From Anolis sagrei (Eukaryota > Chordata > Lepidosauria > Squamata > Anolidae), in the NCBI RefSeq assembly GCF_037176765.1, contig NC_090034.1, forward strand, positions 90,180,000 through 90,243,999: a stretch of DNA of 64,000 bases, read 5' to 3'. Numbering within the stretch: position 1 is the stretch's first letter; every line of letters begins with the position of its first letter. The notes beneath the pieces were generated by a model. The model did no database searches. It saw only the letters and a list, made by a program, of their open reading frames with translations, and was not told the DNA's origin. Below, piece after piece: positions 39,693-51,800 of the stretch. The position numbers and the translations under genes are program-made.

Positions 39693-40204
39693 AGTTCTGG
39701 CATTACCTCCATTTTAAAAAACCATGGATCTCATGGATTTGGGTCTAACTGAGAGTCTCTCTTGTTGGATCCAGGAATCTTTAACAGGCGCCTGGTGCCG
39801 GCTTTGATCTCATGGAACCAGCCCTGGCTCTTTAATCAGCACTACTCCATGCCAGTGCTTGTTTCATAGACCCTTGGTATGGTGAGAGGTCTCTCTAGAG
39901 ACCAACTAACTCAAATAAAACTTATCCTATGATACTACAATGAATCTCTCTTCAAGGACTTCATAACACCTTCCTTCCCTGATTCTACTCTATGTCTCAA
40001 TTTCTCTCTTTTCCAATGCTGATATGCACATGGCTCACGGGCCAGGTAATAGAAAAGAAAAAGGAAATAACCCTTCCAACCCTCTCATGCATGACCACCG
40101 TGCAGTCATTTTGACCACCCCAGACCCTTGCTTCTCTCCTGGCTATGAATTGTGCTTGATTTCATCTTATGTTATTTTATTTCTTTTTATTCCTGTAAAT
40201 ATTT
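39693..40204. other. Unassigned intergenic sequence
   Basis: No gene and no confident repeat call. Confidence 0.35.
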
Positions 40205-40206
40205 AT

Positions 40207-41017
40207 TTATATAAATAAAAATGTAATGTTCGTTTGTGGGATTAACAGAACTCAAAAACTACTGGGCGAATTGACACCAAATTTGGACACAAGACACCTC
40301 TCAAGCCAACGAGTGACCAGCACTCATAAAACACTGAAAAACACAGCAGAAGGGACTTAAAAACAAAACAACAACAACATTACAATGCATGCGCAAAACC
40401 ACATATATATACACAAACACACATATATGCATATATACACACAAAACACATACACAGAAAGGATGAAGGAAGGAAGAGAAGGAGGGATGGAAGGAGAGCA
40501 GGAAGGAAAGAAGGGGGTAGAGAAGGAAGGAGGGAGAAAAGAAGGGAAAGAAGGAGGGAAGGAAAGAAGGAAGGAAAGAAAGAAAGGTAGAGAAGGAAGG
40601 AGGGAGAGAAAGAGGAAGAGAAAGAGGGAGAGAAGAAGGGAAAGAAGGAGGGAAGGAGAGAAGAAAGGAAAAAAGAAGGGTAGAGAAGGAAGGGGGAGAG
40701 AAGGAGGGAGAGAAAGAGGGAAGGAGATAAAGAAGGAAAGACAGAAGGGTAAAGAAGGAAGGCAGGAGAGAATGAAATAAAAAAGTGAAAGAGGGTAGGA
40801 AGGAGAGAAGGAATGAAAGAGAGAAAGAGGGAGGGAAGGAAGGAAAGAGACAAGACAGGATGGAACCAAAGAACAAAGGAAGCGAGAAAAGAAACAGGAA
40901 GAGAAGGAAGAAAGAAGAAGGGAAAGAAAAAGAGGGAAGGAAGGAAGGAGAGAAAGAAAGAAGGAGAGAAAGAGGGAGGGAAGGTTGGCCACAGCAACGC
41001 GTGCCAGGTACAGCTAG
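40207..41017 (+). mobile_element. Nonautonomous Helitron 1, purine-expanded
   Basis: The left end has ataaataaaaatgtaatgtt then gggcgaattgacaccaaatt, a well-known Helitron-type left region in Anolis-like genomes. The right end is cacagcaacgcgtgccaggt then CTAG, followed by host T. There are no terminal repeats. The interior is mainly a purine tract (40455-40985). It is immediately followed by a second copy. Confidence 0.65.
40455..40985 (+). repeat. Polypurine tract (GGAA/GAAAG-type)
   Basis: About 530 bases almost free of pyrimidines on the plus strand, built from ggaa, gaaa and gggag units. It produces spurious long open frames on both strands. Confidence 0.95.
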
Positions 41018-41724
41018 TATATAAATAAAAGTGTAATGTTAGTTTGTTGGATTAACATAACTCAAAAACCACTGGGCAAATTGACATCAAATTTGGACAC
41101 AATACAGCTATCAGGCCAATGAATGACCACCACTCATAAAATATTGAAAAACACAGTGGAAGGGACTTAAAACCCAAAAAAGCAAAAAGATGCTACAGCG
41201 CATGCGCAAAAACGACTTCCCCAGCAAAAAAATTAAACAAAAAAACACACCCACACACACACAATAGCATATCCACACTCTCTTCTGGACTATAGCTCCC
41301 AGCATCCCCTAGACCAGGACCTTTAGGAGAGGAGGATGATCCAAATGCACTGTTTCCAAGATGCAAGCTTTTTTTCTCCTTGGATTTCTTTGAGAGCGTC
41401 CCAATCCCTGCATATTTCCAATTTCCTATTCCTGACGGCAACTCCCAGCAATCCTCCAGATAGATAGATTACATAGAGATAGATAGGTAGGTAGGTAGAT
41501 GGATCAGGAGGACTGCTGGGAGTTGCAGTCCAAGAATAGATAGAGAAGGAAGAACAGGGAGAAAGAGGAAGGGAAAGAAAAGGTCGGGGGGGGGGGAGGA
41601 AGGGAATAGAAGGAAGGAAGGAGAAAAGGAAAGGAAAAAAAGGAAGGAAGGAAGGAGAGAAAGAAAGAAGAAGAGAAAGAGGGAGGGAAGGTTGGCCACA
41701 GCAACGCGTGGGGGGTACAACTAG
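41018..41724 (+). mobile_element. Nonautonomous Helitron 2, head-to-tail with the first
   Basis: It repeats the left block (tgtaatgttagtttgttgga) and the right end (cacagcaacgcgtgggggg, CTAG). Inside are a (gata)/(ggta) run near 41460 and a shorter purine tract (41540-41693). The junction with copy 1 has no spacer beyond the expected A/T. Confidence 0.65.
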
Positions 41725-41990
41725 TATTAAATAAAGGGCAAACTTCAATTAACTATTTTAACCTCTGACAGACTCTTGGGCACAGTCAACAATCCTGGAA
41801 TTTCCTCCAACATCTCGAGCCAATGTTGCAGCAAGGACGATTATCATCAGGACATTATCTTCCTGCAACTCAGCATATGCTCTTATGGCGGTCATCCAGG
41901 TTCCACTTCCAGTGAGACCCAAGACATCAGACAGACAAAGACATGGACAAAAGAAATATGATTGTTCTACTAGACCAACAGACATCTGGA
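41725..41990. other. Unassigned, possible flank of an LTR-like element
   Basis: No coding potential is supported. Confidence 0.3.
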
Positions 41991-41999
41991 AACACACTC

Positions 42000-42480
42000 T
42001 TTGTTTATTCAGTCTGGGAATGTACATAAGGAATTGTCACCAATAGTCCCAACACCTTGTCTCCAAAATTCCATCTTGAGCTCCCAGAAATGGGTACAGC
42101 TTCTGGAAGTCCTCTCCACCCCAAGAGATGCATCAACAGATGATTGGAAGCCCCAGGACTTCCCCACCCAGCTGGCAGGGGATTCCCAGCCACATTATTG
42201 GGGCTCGGACCAATCACAGTGCAAGCTCACCTAAACCTGACCCTCAGCCAATCAGGTATGGAGGAGGTGCCAGCTGACTTCTTGTGCTAAGCCAATCAGG
42301 AGCAAGGAGAGGGAATTTCAAAACTAGACAATGTCGATGCATGGGATTTCTTTTGTATAAAACTGACTGCATATCCCATATTATTTATGCTTGTACATTT
42401 ATGCATCCATTGCAGTACATTGCATCCCTTCTGCAGATTGAATAAAGCCTCTGTCGTTTGCCTTCACCTGGTGGGTCCTA
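42000..42480 (+). mobile_element. Probable LTR (fossil), retrovirus-like
   Basis: It has an LTR-like promoter layout: CCAAT-type boxes (42210 and 42293 regions), a TATA-like gtataaaac near 42355, then AATAAA at about 42442. No gag/pol sequence is seen beside it, so it is a solo or cut-off LTR. The ends are not defined and the family is unknown. Confidence 0.35.
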
Positions 42481-42499
42481 GTCTCCCCCTAGAAAATTG

Positions 42500-43497
42500 G
42501 CAGTTAGCAGATCTCACCAGGTAATGGGCCCCCATTATCTGTGACCCTTAAAAAACTAAATTTCAGCTTCAAATCTTGATGATTATGAAGGGACCCAGGG
42601 GCATGTACAAACAGTTCTGGGGACATGAATTACAAACATCTGACTTACATGCAACTCATAGTTTAAAGGGGAGGGGATGAGACAACAGGAAGTGAGAGGA
42701 AATCTACCCCTATCAAGGGAATTCACTCCTGAAAGAGTAATCATGGGGAAAGGGTGTTTCCCTCGAAGCTTTATCACCAATTCTTGTGTCCATAGCAAAT
42801 CAACATTTTATAAATTACAGGCAGCAAAATAAATGTTCAAAGGTGTTAACCCTTCCCTATGCTATCCAATTTTTAAAAAGTCTGAAGATACACTTAAAAT
42901 GTACCTATTCTGGCTTGCATACAAATTAAATGTAAGAATAAACCTATAGAACCTATTTTGTCTGTAACTTGGGGAATTCTGTATATTTACTATTCAATCT
43001 TAATCCACTTCCATCAAGGAGACAAAATAAAGTATCACTCATTTAAAAACAAAACAAAAAAAACATTGGAAACTGTTGTGGTTCAGCCTGCTGATGAAGA
43101 TGAGAGATTTGGTGGTGTAGGGCCTGATGGTTCTGTGGGTGTAAACAATAGAGAGCAAGGATTCTATGGGTGCCCAGACAGAGGGGGTCTTAAAGCGAGA
43201 TGGTTCTCCAGATGAACCATCTCTTAAAGCGAGATGGTTCTCCAGATGGTTCTCCAGATGGGTTTTGGAACAAGATGCTGTGGCTAAGGAGAGGATAGCA
43301 TTAGACAGAGATACCAGGCTGCTTCTGAGGGGGTAGAAATTCAGGTGCAAGAAAAACCATGGGAAAGAGAGGCAGAAGCTGGTCTCTCAAGGTCAAAGAA
43401 ATGTGTTCATGTTTTGCAGCCCATAAATTAGGGAGAGGGCTGTTGGGAGTTTAGATGAAGCAACATTGTCGCTACTGGAGCGAGAAACTCTTCTCTT
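42500..43497. other. Unassigned, with a short local repeat
   Basis: A unit containing cttaaagcgagatggttctc occurs twice in tandem (43189-43255). The surrounding 43070-43480 has the look of a repeat body, but I cannot classify it. Confidence 0.35.
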
Positions 43498-44392
43498 TGT
43501 ATTGTCGAAGGCTTTCATGGCCGGAATCACTCAGTTCTTGTGGGTTTTTTCGGGCTATATGGCCATGTTCTAGAGGCATTTCTCCTGACGTTTCGCCTGC
43601 ATCTATGGCAAGCATCTTCAGAGGTCTGCTGGAGCTGGGAAAAAGGGGTTTATATATCTGTGGAATGACCAGGGTGAGACAAAAGGCTTTTGTAAGTTGG
43701 GCTAGGTGTGAATCTTTTCAACTGACCACCTTGATTAGCATACAATGGGCTGACAGTGCCTGGAGCAAACTCTTCTTGAAAGGTGATTAGATGTCCCTGC
43801 CTGTTTTTCTCTCTGCTGTTTTAATTTTAGAGTTTTTTAACACTGGTAGCCAGATTTTGTTCATTTTCATGGTTTCTTCCTTTCTGTTGAAATTGTCCAC
43901 ATGCTTGTGGATTTCAATGGCTTCTCTGTGTAGTCTGACATGGTGGTTGTGAGAGTGGTCCAGCATTTTTGTGTTCTCAAATAAAATGCTGTGTCCAGGT
44001 TGGTTAGGTACTCTGCTATGGCTGACTTCTCTGGACGAAGTAGTCTGCAGTGCCTTTCATGTTCCTGGATTCTTGTTTGGGCGCTGCGTTTGGTGGTCCC
44101 TATGTAGACTTGTCCACAGCTGCATGGTATACGGTAGACTCCTGCAGAGGTGAGAGGATCCCTCTTGTCCTTTGCTGAACGTAGCATTTGTTGGATTTTC
44201 CTGGTGGGTTTGTAGATTGTTTGTATGTTGTGTTTCCTCATCAGCTTCCCTATGCGATCAGTGGTTCCCTTGATGTATGGCAGGAACACTTTTCCTCTGG
44301 GTGGATCTTCATCTTTACTCTTGTGGCTAGTTCTTGGTCTTGCAGCTCTTCTGATGTCTGAGGTGGAGTATCCACAGGCCAATGGATAAGGC
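43498..44392 (-). mobile_element. Penelope-like element with GIY-YIG endonuclease part
   Basis: Minus-strand translation reads GKLMRKHNIQTIYKPTRKIQ, GVYRIPCSCGQVYIGTTKRS and QEHERHCRLLRPEKSAIAEY: the end of the reverse-transcriptase ORF and the GIY-YIG nuclease typical of Penelope-like elements. A terminal module like that at 22826 closes the element. 5'-truncated. Confidence 0.85.
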
Positions 44393-44399
44393 TCTCCAG

Positions 44400-44740
44400 A
44401 ACTGTAGTCTTAAAAACCAATACAGTTATACCCTATCGGGTGTGGTCCAAGATTGCTGGTTGACCTACATTACCAGCTGCCCAAAATAATTACCATCATA
44501 AGGTTTTTCTTCAACACACACACAAACTTGCTCCTGCTACAACTTACTGTAACATGTTTTAACCCTTATTTTTTGGATTTATATATTGCTTTTGGGAATT
44601 GCTATCTTTATTAACACTTTGATTTTTACCCTATTATTTTATTAAGGTGCCTTTGGCCCCTTCTTATATGAGTTTTATCAATAAACTGTTTATTATCACA
44701 TCTGGTTTCCTGGCGAGTGCTGTGAGCAAGGTGAATTCCT
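44400..44740. other. Unassigned intergenic sequence upstream of V2R-2
   Basis: T-rich, no gene. An AATAAA-containing stretch near 44685 suggests the end of some retroelement. Confidence 0.3.
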
Positions 44741-44744
44741 GCTG

Positions 44745-45267
44745 AGGTGCAACAGAAACAATGACAAAGACCAGACTCAGCATCAAAAAAGAATGAATGC
44801 CTGGTGCCTTGGAGTCATAAAGAGACAGAGGGATTCAGGAATCACACAGCATGCATTTACTTCTTGCAGATGGGCAAATCCATGGACAAACACCCACATG
44901 TTTGTCCATGTCAATAACCCCTGGGAGATAAAAGTTCAGAACGAAACCTCTGAAATCAACATCTGCCAGGGGACCAGTGCAATCATTATTATTATTCTTT
45001 GTCCATGTGCTTGGGGCAATGTTGTGCAACCACCTGAAAAATAAGCAGGAAAACAGAGCAGTTAGGACATCCTTTAGGTGCATAGGTGTTCTCCGATCTG
45101 AGTTCCATTTAAGGAATTGGGGAAAGTACTTTGGTTAATTAGATAGGTCTCAAAGTACAAGTACTCTGGTTCATTTCTTTTCTTCAGACTTCCACAACAT
45201 TGAAAATGAGAATTCATCTGAATAGAAGATGATACCTGAGCTGTCATCATTGGAAGATGCTCCTGCC
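44745..45267 (+). promoter_or_regulatory. Shared upstream region of V2R-2
   Basis: It aligns along its length with 60040-60510 upstream of V2R-3 (gcctggtgccttggagtcat, acatgtttgtccat, tttgtccatgtgcttggggc). Conserved flanks in tandem receptor copies are likely to contain the promoter and 5'UTR, but no core element is identified. Confidence 0.45.
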
Positions 45268-45482
45268 ATGCTCTTCCTGGTTTTTATCATATTGCTTCTA
45301 CCTCATGTGGCAGGCAAGGAGGCAACATCTCTTTGTCATCTGGAGAGATCCTATGCAGAAGGTTACTACCAAGATGGGGATCTTATTCTTGGAGGAGTGT
45401 TGTCGCTGTCTCAGCAAATTTTTCCTAGAACTAATTATAAAGATCATCCTAAGAAGGTTTTGCCTAACACGGTTAAAACATT
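45268..45482 (+). CDS. V2R-2 exon 1
   Basis: 215 bases: [16 protein letters not shown] signal peptide, [20 protein letters not shown], donor ACATT/GTAAGT. Confidence 0.9.
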
Positions 45483-48400
45483 GTAAGTATTTTGTTTCTT
45501 CTGTACATAAAATGGAAGGATAAAGAGAGATGGGATGGTGCCTGTTGACAGCAGGTTGTTCAAACTAGAAAATGTGCATAGGATTAGATTTGTTCTTAAG
45601 GTTTTCTTTGTCCAGGCTGTGGATGATTGAAACCGATTAACAACCCTGGATACAAAGAGAGGTGTAGGGCAGCCAAAATGAATCTGGTAGAAACAACAAT
45701 TTCAGCATGTGTTGCATGTTAATGGCTGCTTCTCCTTTGAAAATTCAGTATTCAATACTGCCATTAAAAAGTGTAGGACAGCCTCTAATTTGCATTCTGG
45801 AAATGTTACTGGAGTGCTTGGGAACTATGTGAAGAACTACTAGAAGTGTTTCTCAAACTTCCTAATACAGCTCCTTATGTTGTGGTGACCCTCAACCATA
45901 AAATTATTTTTGTTGCTACTTCACAACTGTAGTTTTGCTACTGTTATGATATCTAATATGTAGGACAAATTTGGCACGGGTATCCAATACGCCCAAATTT
46001 GAATACTGGTGGGATTGGGGGGGGGGGGGTTGATTTTCTCATTTGGGAGCTGTAGTTGGGGGGATTTATAGTTCATTTACAACCAAAGAGCATTCTAAAC
46101 TCCAGCAATGATGGAATTGAGCCAAACTTCGCACACAGAACTCCCATGACCAACACTGAAAACACTGGAATGGTCTGGTGGTGGTGAGTTTGGAGCTGTA
46201 GTTCATCTACATCCAGAGAGCACTGTAGATTCAAACAATGATGGATCCGGACCAAACTTGACACAAATCCACAATATGCCCAAATCAGTGGAATTTGGGA
46301 AAACAGACCTTGACATTTGGGAGTTGTAGTTGCTGGGATTTAAAGTTCACCTACAATCAAAGAGCATTCTGAACCCCACCAATGATAGAAGTGAGCCAAA
46401 CTTCCCACACAGGACCCACATGACCAACAGAAAATACTGTGTTTTCTGATGGTCTTTGGTGACCCCTCTGACACTCACTTGCAACCCCACCAGGGGTCCC
46501 GACCCCCCACGTTGAGAAACTCTGATCAAGGTGGCCAATTGAAACCTTCACACCTAGCTCAGACAGACAAAAGTTCTTTCTCCCACACTGGACATTCCAC
46601 AGATATATAAATCTTACTTGCATAGTTTCCAACAGACCTCACAACCTCTGAGGGTGCCTGCCATAGATGTGGATGAAACATCAGGAGAGAATGCTTCTGC
46701 AACAAGGCCATACAGCCCGGAAAACTGGCAGCAACCCAGTACTATTTCATCTTTTGATCCAAGTGGTGGAATGACCGGGAACAGTTCTGACTAAAGCATT
46801 TTCACTGTGTGTTGTACTGGGTAGTTTTTCATTGCAGAAATGTTTTGCTGTTCTCCCAACAGACTAATGTCAAAGAACTACCAGCAAGTCTTGGCACTTG
46901 TATTTGCTGTGGAGAAAATCAACAAGGATCCCCATTTCTTACCCAACATTTCACTGGGATTCCGCCTCTATGACAACAATTATAATGGAGGCCAAACCTA
47001 TGAGAATGTTATTAGTCTTCTGTCTGAAAGGGACAAGCTCACTCTGATTCCTCCTCCTCTCTATGGATATGAGTCCTACTATGGTTATGGGCAGCCTTCT
47101 TATAACATGATGGGCACAGAGGATGCAGAGAAGGTCACAATATATCCCAACTACAATTGCCAAGGCCACAAGAAGATGGTGGCTGTCATTGGGGGGCTGA
47201 CATCAGAGTCATCTGTGCAGATGGCCAACATGCTGGAGGTCTACAAGTTACCACAGGTAAGAGTTCAGTAAATGTAAATCTCTGTTTAAATGATTCCAAG
47301 TGGACTTTCATGGAGATACTTTTAAAGGCGTCTCTTTATGCCAAAGATGGGCAACCCATAGAATTCCAGATATTGTTGATTGAGAGTGGAAGTTGCAGTC
47401 CCACATCGGAAAGCATACATGTTACCCACTTTTGCTCTGCCATATATCCCTAAGCAATTTTGATCCAAGCTATTTTCCTAATTTCTATATGCAGCGACTC
47501 CTTAATACAGCTCCTCATGTTGTGGTGACCCCCAACCATAACATTATTTTTATTGCTACTTCATAACTCAAATTTGGCACTGTTATGAATCGTAATGTAA
47601 ATATCTGATATGCAGGATGTATTTCTAGTACCCAATACACCCAAATTTGAATACTGGTACGGTTGGGGGGAGGGATTGATTTTTGTCATTGGGAGCTGTA
47701 GCTGGGATTTATAGTTAACCTACAATCAAAGAGCTTCCCAAATTTCACCAATGATGGAATTGAACCAATCTTGATACACAGAACTCCCATGACCAACAGA
47801 AAATACTGGCAGTGTGGACTCAGATAATCCAGTCAAAGAAGATATTGTGGATTATCTGCCTTGATATCCTGGGTTATATGGCCCTTAGATGATTACACTG
47901 CAGAAGGCCTTTTTGGGATGGCTTCTGGGTTCTTGGATTTCCTACCACAAAAAAAGAAATTAACTCTGTCTTTTGTTTCTTTGGACCAACTAAGGTATTT
48001 CAATTCAGTAAAGTTTGTGGCTTTTAAAATAAACTTTTTACTGGTGGGTAGCATCTGATGACTTTTATTTGTGTATTTTGAATTGCTTTATTTTTATTAC
48101 CTAAGCATTTTATTGTTGGTAGTTTTTTTAGTGCTATTTATAGTGGTCTCGTGATAGGTAAATAAATGCTCCACACAGCTGCTGAAAATACAAAATAGGG
48201 GTAAGTAGATTTTTCAACTCTAGTGTGATGAAAATTTCTCTCTGTTTCACAAGGTCTTACAATTACTTCCTTATGCAAAAACTATAGGTATAGCTTTCTA
48301 ATCTATTGTCGCTTGTAAAATCTCAGACTTTTGGAGCAAGCTCTGGAAATCCTGTGATCTGCAATTCCTCTGAATGCACTTATTAAGAGCTTAGCACAGC

Positions 48401-48846
48401 GGGTTAAACCACCAGCTACAGAAAATCTTGCTGACTGGAAGGTTGGCAGTTCAAGCCATGGGTTGGGGTGAGTTCCCACCGCCAGCCCCATCTTCTGCTT
48501 TCCTAGTTATTCAAAACCAGCAATATGAGTAGATAAACAGGTATCTCTTTGGTGGGGAGGTAAAAGGCGCCCCTAAAAACATGCCGGCAATTCGATCAGG
48601 AAGGCGTCCGTGGACAACAGGCTCCTTGGCATGGAAAAATGGAACAATAGCACATCTCCATGGCAAAGTCGAGCACAGCCTCCAGATGCTGAGATGAAAA
48701 AGAGGGAAGCCTTGCCTCTGTCTATGTACTGTCTGTCTTTGTTACTTGTATAACGACATTGCATACTTGCCATGTATATTCTGTAATTTGCTCTGAATCC
48801 CCTCAGGGAGATAAAGCAGAATATAAATAAAGTATATTATTATTGT

Positions 48847-48885
<39 letters not shown>

Positions 48886-51800
48886 TACATTTATATCTCA
48901 CCTTTCCTTTTATGCTCCTGTATGGTAGCCACAAGTCTCCTTCCTTTACTATTATTCTGAAAACAACTCTGTGAAGCACATCAGATGGAGAGTGTGTGGC
49001 TGTACATGGTTCAATGGAGACTATTGTACTCCACCTCCTGGCCTAAAACCTAACCACAACTGGCTCTCTTGCTGAATTCTTGTTATAGTAATTTTGTTAA
49101 AGTATCTGAGAACTCTGTGTTTTCACAGATCAGTTATGGCTCCTCTGACCCTGTCTTAGGTGATCGAATCAAATTCCCCTCCATGTATCAGATATATCCA
49201 AGTGATCATCTTCAGCTTGAAGGTGTCATTCAATTGCTTCTCCACTTTGGTTGGACTTGGATTGGACTTATGGTTGCTATATATGGCAGAAGTGAGAACT
49301 TTATCCATAATCTGGAAGATGAAATGCAGAAGAGTGGGGTCTGTCATGAATACGTAATTTTGTTCCGGGACCAGTTTAAATTTCTAATGGAATTGATGCA
49401 GAGAGAAAAAGAGTTGAGGAAGTCCTCAAGCAAAGTTGTCTTTGTCTATGGCGACAGCAAATTCCTCACCATCATACACAAACATTCTCACATCATATTG
49501 GCAGGAAAAGTGTGGCTAACCATGTCTAAATGGGAAAATGATATGTCTATCGATACAAAACCGTTCCCTGGTGCTTTGTCCTTTGGCTCTCAAAAGAAAG
49601 AGATTCCAGGATTCCAGTTTTTTCTGCAGTCTGTGACTCCGAATAAATATCCCAATGACATTTTCATTAAGAATTTCTGGAGTCAAGAATTTAATTGCAA
49701 CTTGCCTCCTCCCTATTCACAGTTTAGGATATTTGGAGCTAAGTCGTGTACTGGAGAAGAGAAGCTGGATGTATCCCACTTTGAGGTTAACATGATCCCT
49801 CTGAGCTATAGTATCTGCAAAGCTGTGTTTGGGGTGGCTAAAGCATTGCACAATCTATCTGAAGGCAGGTCAGAGCATAAAAAAAGGAGACATAGCCTCA
49901 GACGTGGAAACATCCCTCACTGGCAGGTGAGTGCATTCTCTGCGACAATACCACTGTACAACAAAAAAAGAGGACCCCTATCCCTGAAGCCAGGGAGCCA
50001 GTGTGTTGAGGGATCTAGCACAGGGGTCCTCAAACTATGGCCCGGGGGGCGGATACAGCCCTCCGAGGTAATTTACCCGGCCCTCGCTCAGGGTCAACCT
50101 AAGTCTGAAATGATTTGAAAACACACAATAAAAACAACAACAATCCCATCTCATCGCCCAAAAGCAGGCCCATACTTATACTTGTTAAAATTGTACTTCA
50201 TTTTAATTATTGTATTGTTTTTAAGTGTGCATAGGAATTCATTCCTGCTTTTTTCAAATTATAATCCGGCCCTCCAACAGTTTGAGGGACTGTGACCTGG
50301 CCCTCTGCTTAAAAAGTTTGTGGATCCCTGATCTAACAGTTTGTAGACACAGGAAATTTTATTTATTTTGAAGCATTTTACCCCTTCCTTTGTGGGGGAA
50401 AAGGATTCCAGAATCTTTGACATGTAACAGCAATAAGAAACAAGACAGTCCTTGCCCTAAGATAGTGGTTCCCAATCTGTGGTCCGCAAGAACGAAAATA
50501 TGGTCCATGGCCTCACCATTACTACACCATTGCCTCAAAACCACACAGCAACGAGAGTGACTAGTCTTACAAAAACTTCTTATAAGAGTTCATCACACTA
50601 GAGAAAAAAGTCCATTTAAAATCTGGTTTCTGCCTTCTGCAGAATTCTGGGGTTTGTAGTTTAATTAGGCTGTTAAAGGCCCCTCCCTAAACTACTAACC
50701 CCAGAATTCTGCAGGAGGCAGAAGTGGGATTTTAAGTGAATTTTTCTCTCTAGTGTGATGAGGTCCATAGTACCGAGGTAATGGGGATGTCAGGAGGGGA
50801 GAGGCTGACTATCCACAAAAGATTACTACTATCACATCAGTTCCAGATGATTAAAAACGGTTTTCTGCGGGCAAGCAGATGGTGACTACTGGATGGCATG
50901 GATTCTGTATCGGAAACTAGAGCTGATGTCGTTTATCCAAAGCAATTTTCTGAATCAGCACCCCAAATAACCAGAGTGAATCTAAAGTTGACCAAAAACT
51001 GATTCGTAACCCTTTTGGTACTAATGTTGGAGAGTGGTCCCTGGTCAAAGTGGTCCTTGGTCAAGTCATTCCTGTTAAAAAAAAGGTGGGAACCACTGCC
51101 CCAAAAGACGTAGTACAGAACAAAAAAAGAGGCAGATAAGCAAAATCTGATATCCACGTTTTATAATTATTCTTTTTGGGATCTAGCCACATTTATCTTC
51201 ATTTATTTCATTAGACTCCTGAAACTGTATCATATCTATAAACTTGCTGAGACTGCAAGAGTTTTTCTATGATTTTTATTTTTTGGAGGGAAAGAAATTA
51301 TTTTCCACCTTTTAGTATTTCTATAAAAATGTCAAGGTGAAACGTTAAGACAATTTGCTTAATATGCTGGATTTTCCACAATATATTTTCCCCTACTTTT
51401 TTGCTATTGCTCTAAGTCAGTGTTTCTCAACCTTCCTAATGCCATGACCCCGTAATATAGTTCCACATGTTGTGGTGACCCCCAACCATAAAATTATTTT
51501 CATTGCTACTTCATAACTTTAATTTTGCTACTATTAGAAATCATAATGTAAATATCTGATATACCTCCACATTTGAACACTGGTGGGGTTGGGAGGGGGG
51601 ATTGATTTTGTCATTTGGGCGTTGTAGTTGCTGAGATTTATAGTTAACCTAAAATCAAAGAGTATTCTGAACTCCATCAACGATGGAACTGAACCAAACT
51701 TGGCACACAGAGCTCCCATGACCAACAGAAAATACTGGAAAGGTTTGGTGGGCACTGACTTTGAATTTTGGAGTTGTAGTTCACCTACATCCAGATAGCA

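Noticed and set aside
40301-41028. Several overlapping frames of about 200 codons rich in Ser/Pro/Phe/Leu or Glu/Lys/Arg/Gly
   Set aside because: They are read from the polypurine tract on either strand; all frames of such sequence stay open. No start, splice or domain support.
43867-44382. 171-codon minus-strand frame as a host GIY-YIG nuclease
   Set aside because: It is joined to the Penelope-like terminal module and 5'-truncated.
45229-45267. Upstream in-frame ATG as the V2R-2 start
   Set aside because: It would put 13 polar residues before the signal peptide. V2R-1 has no such ATG, and in V2R-3 the corresponding ATG is out of frame.
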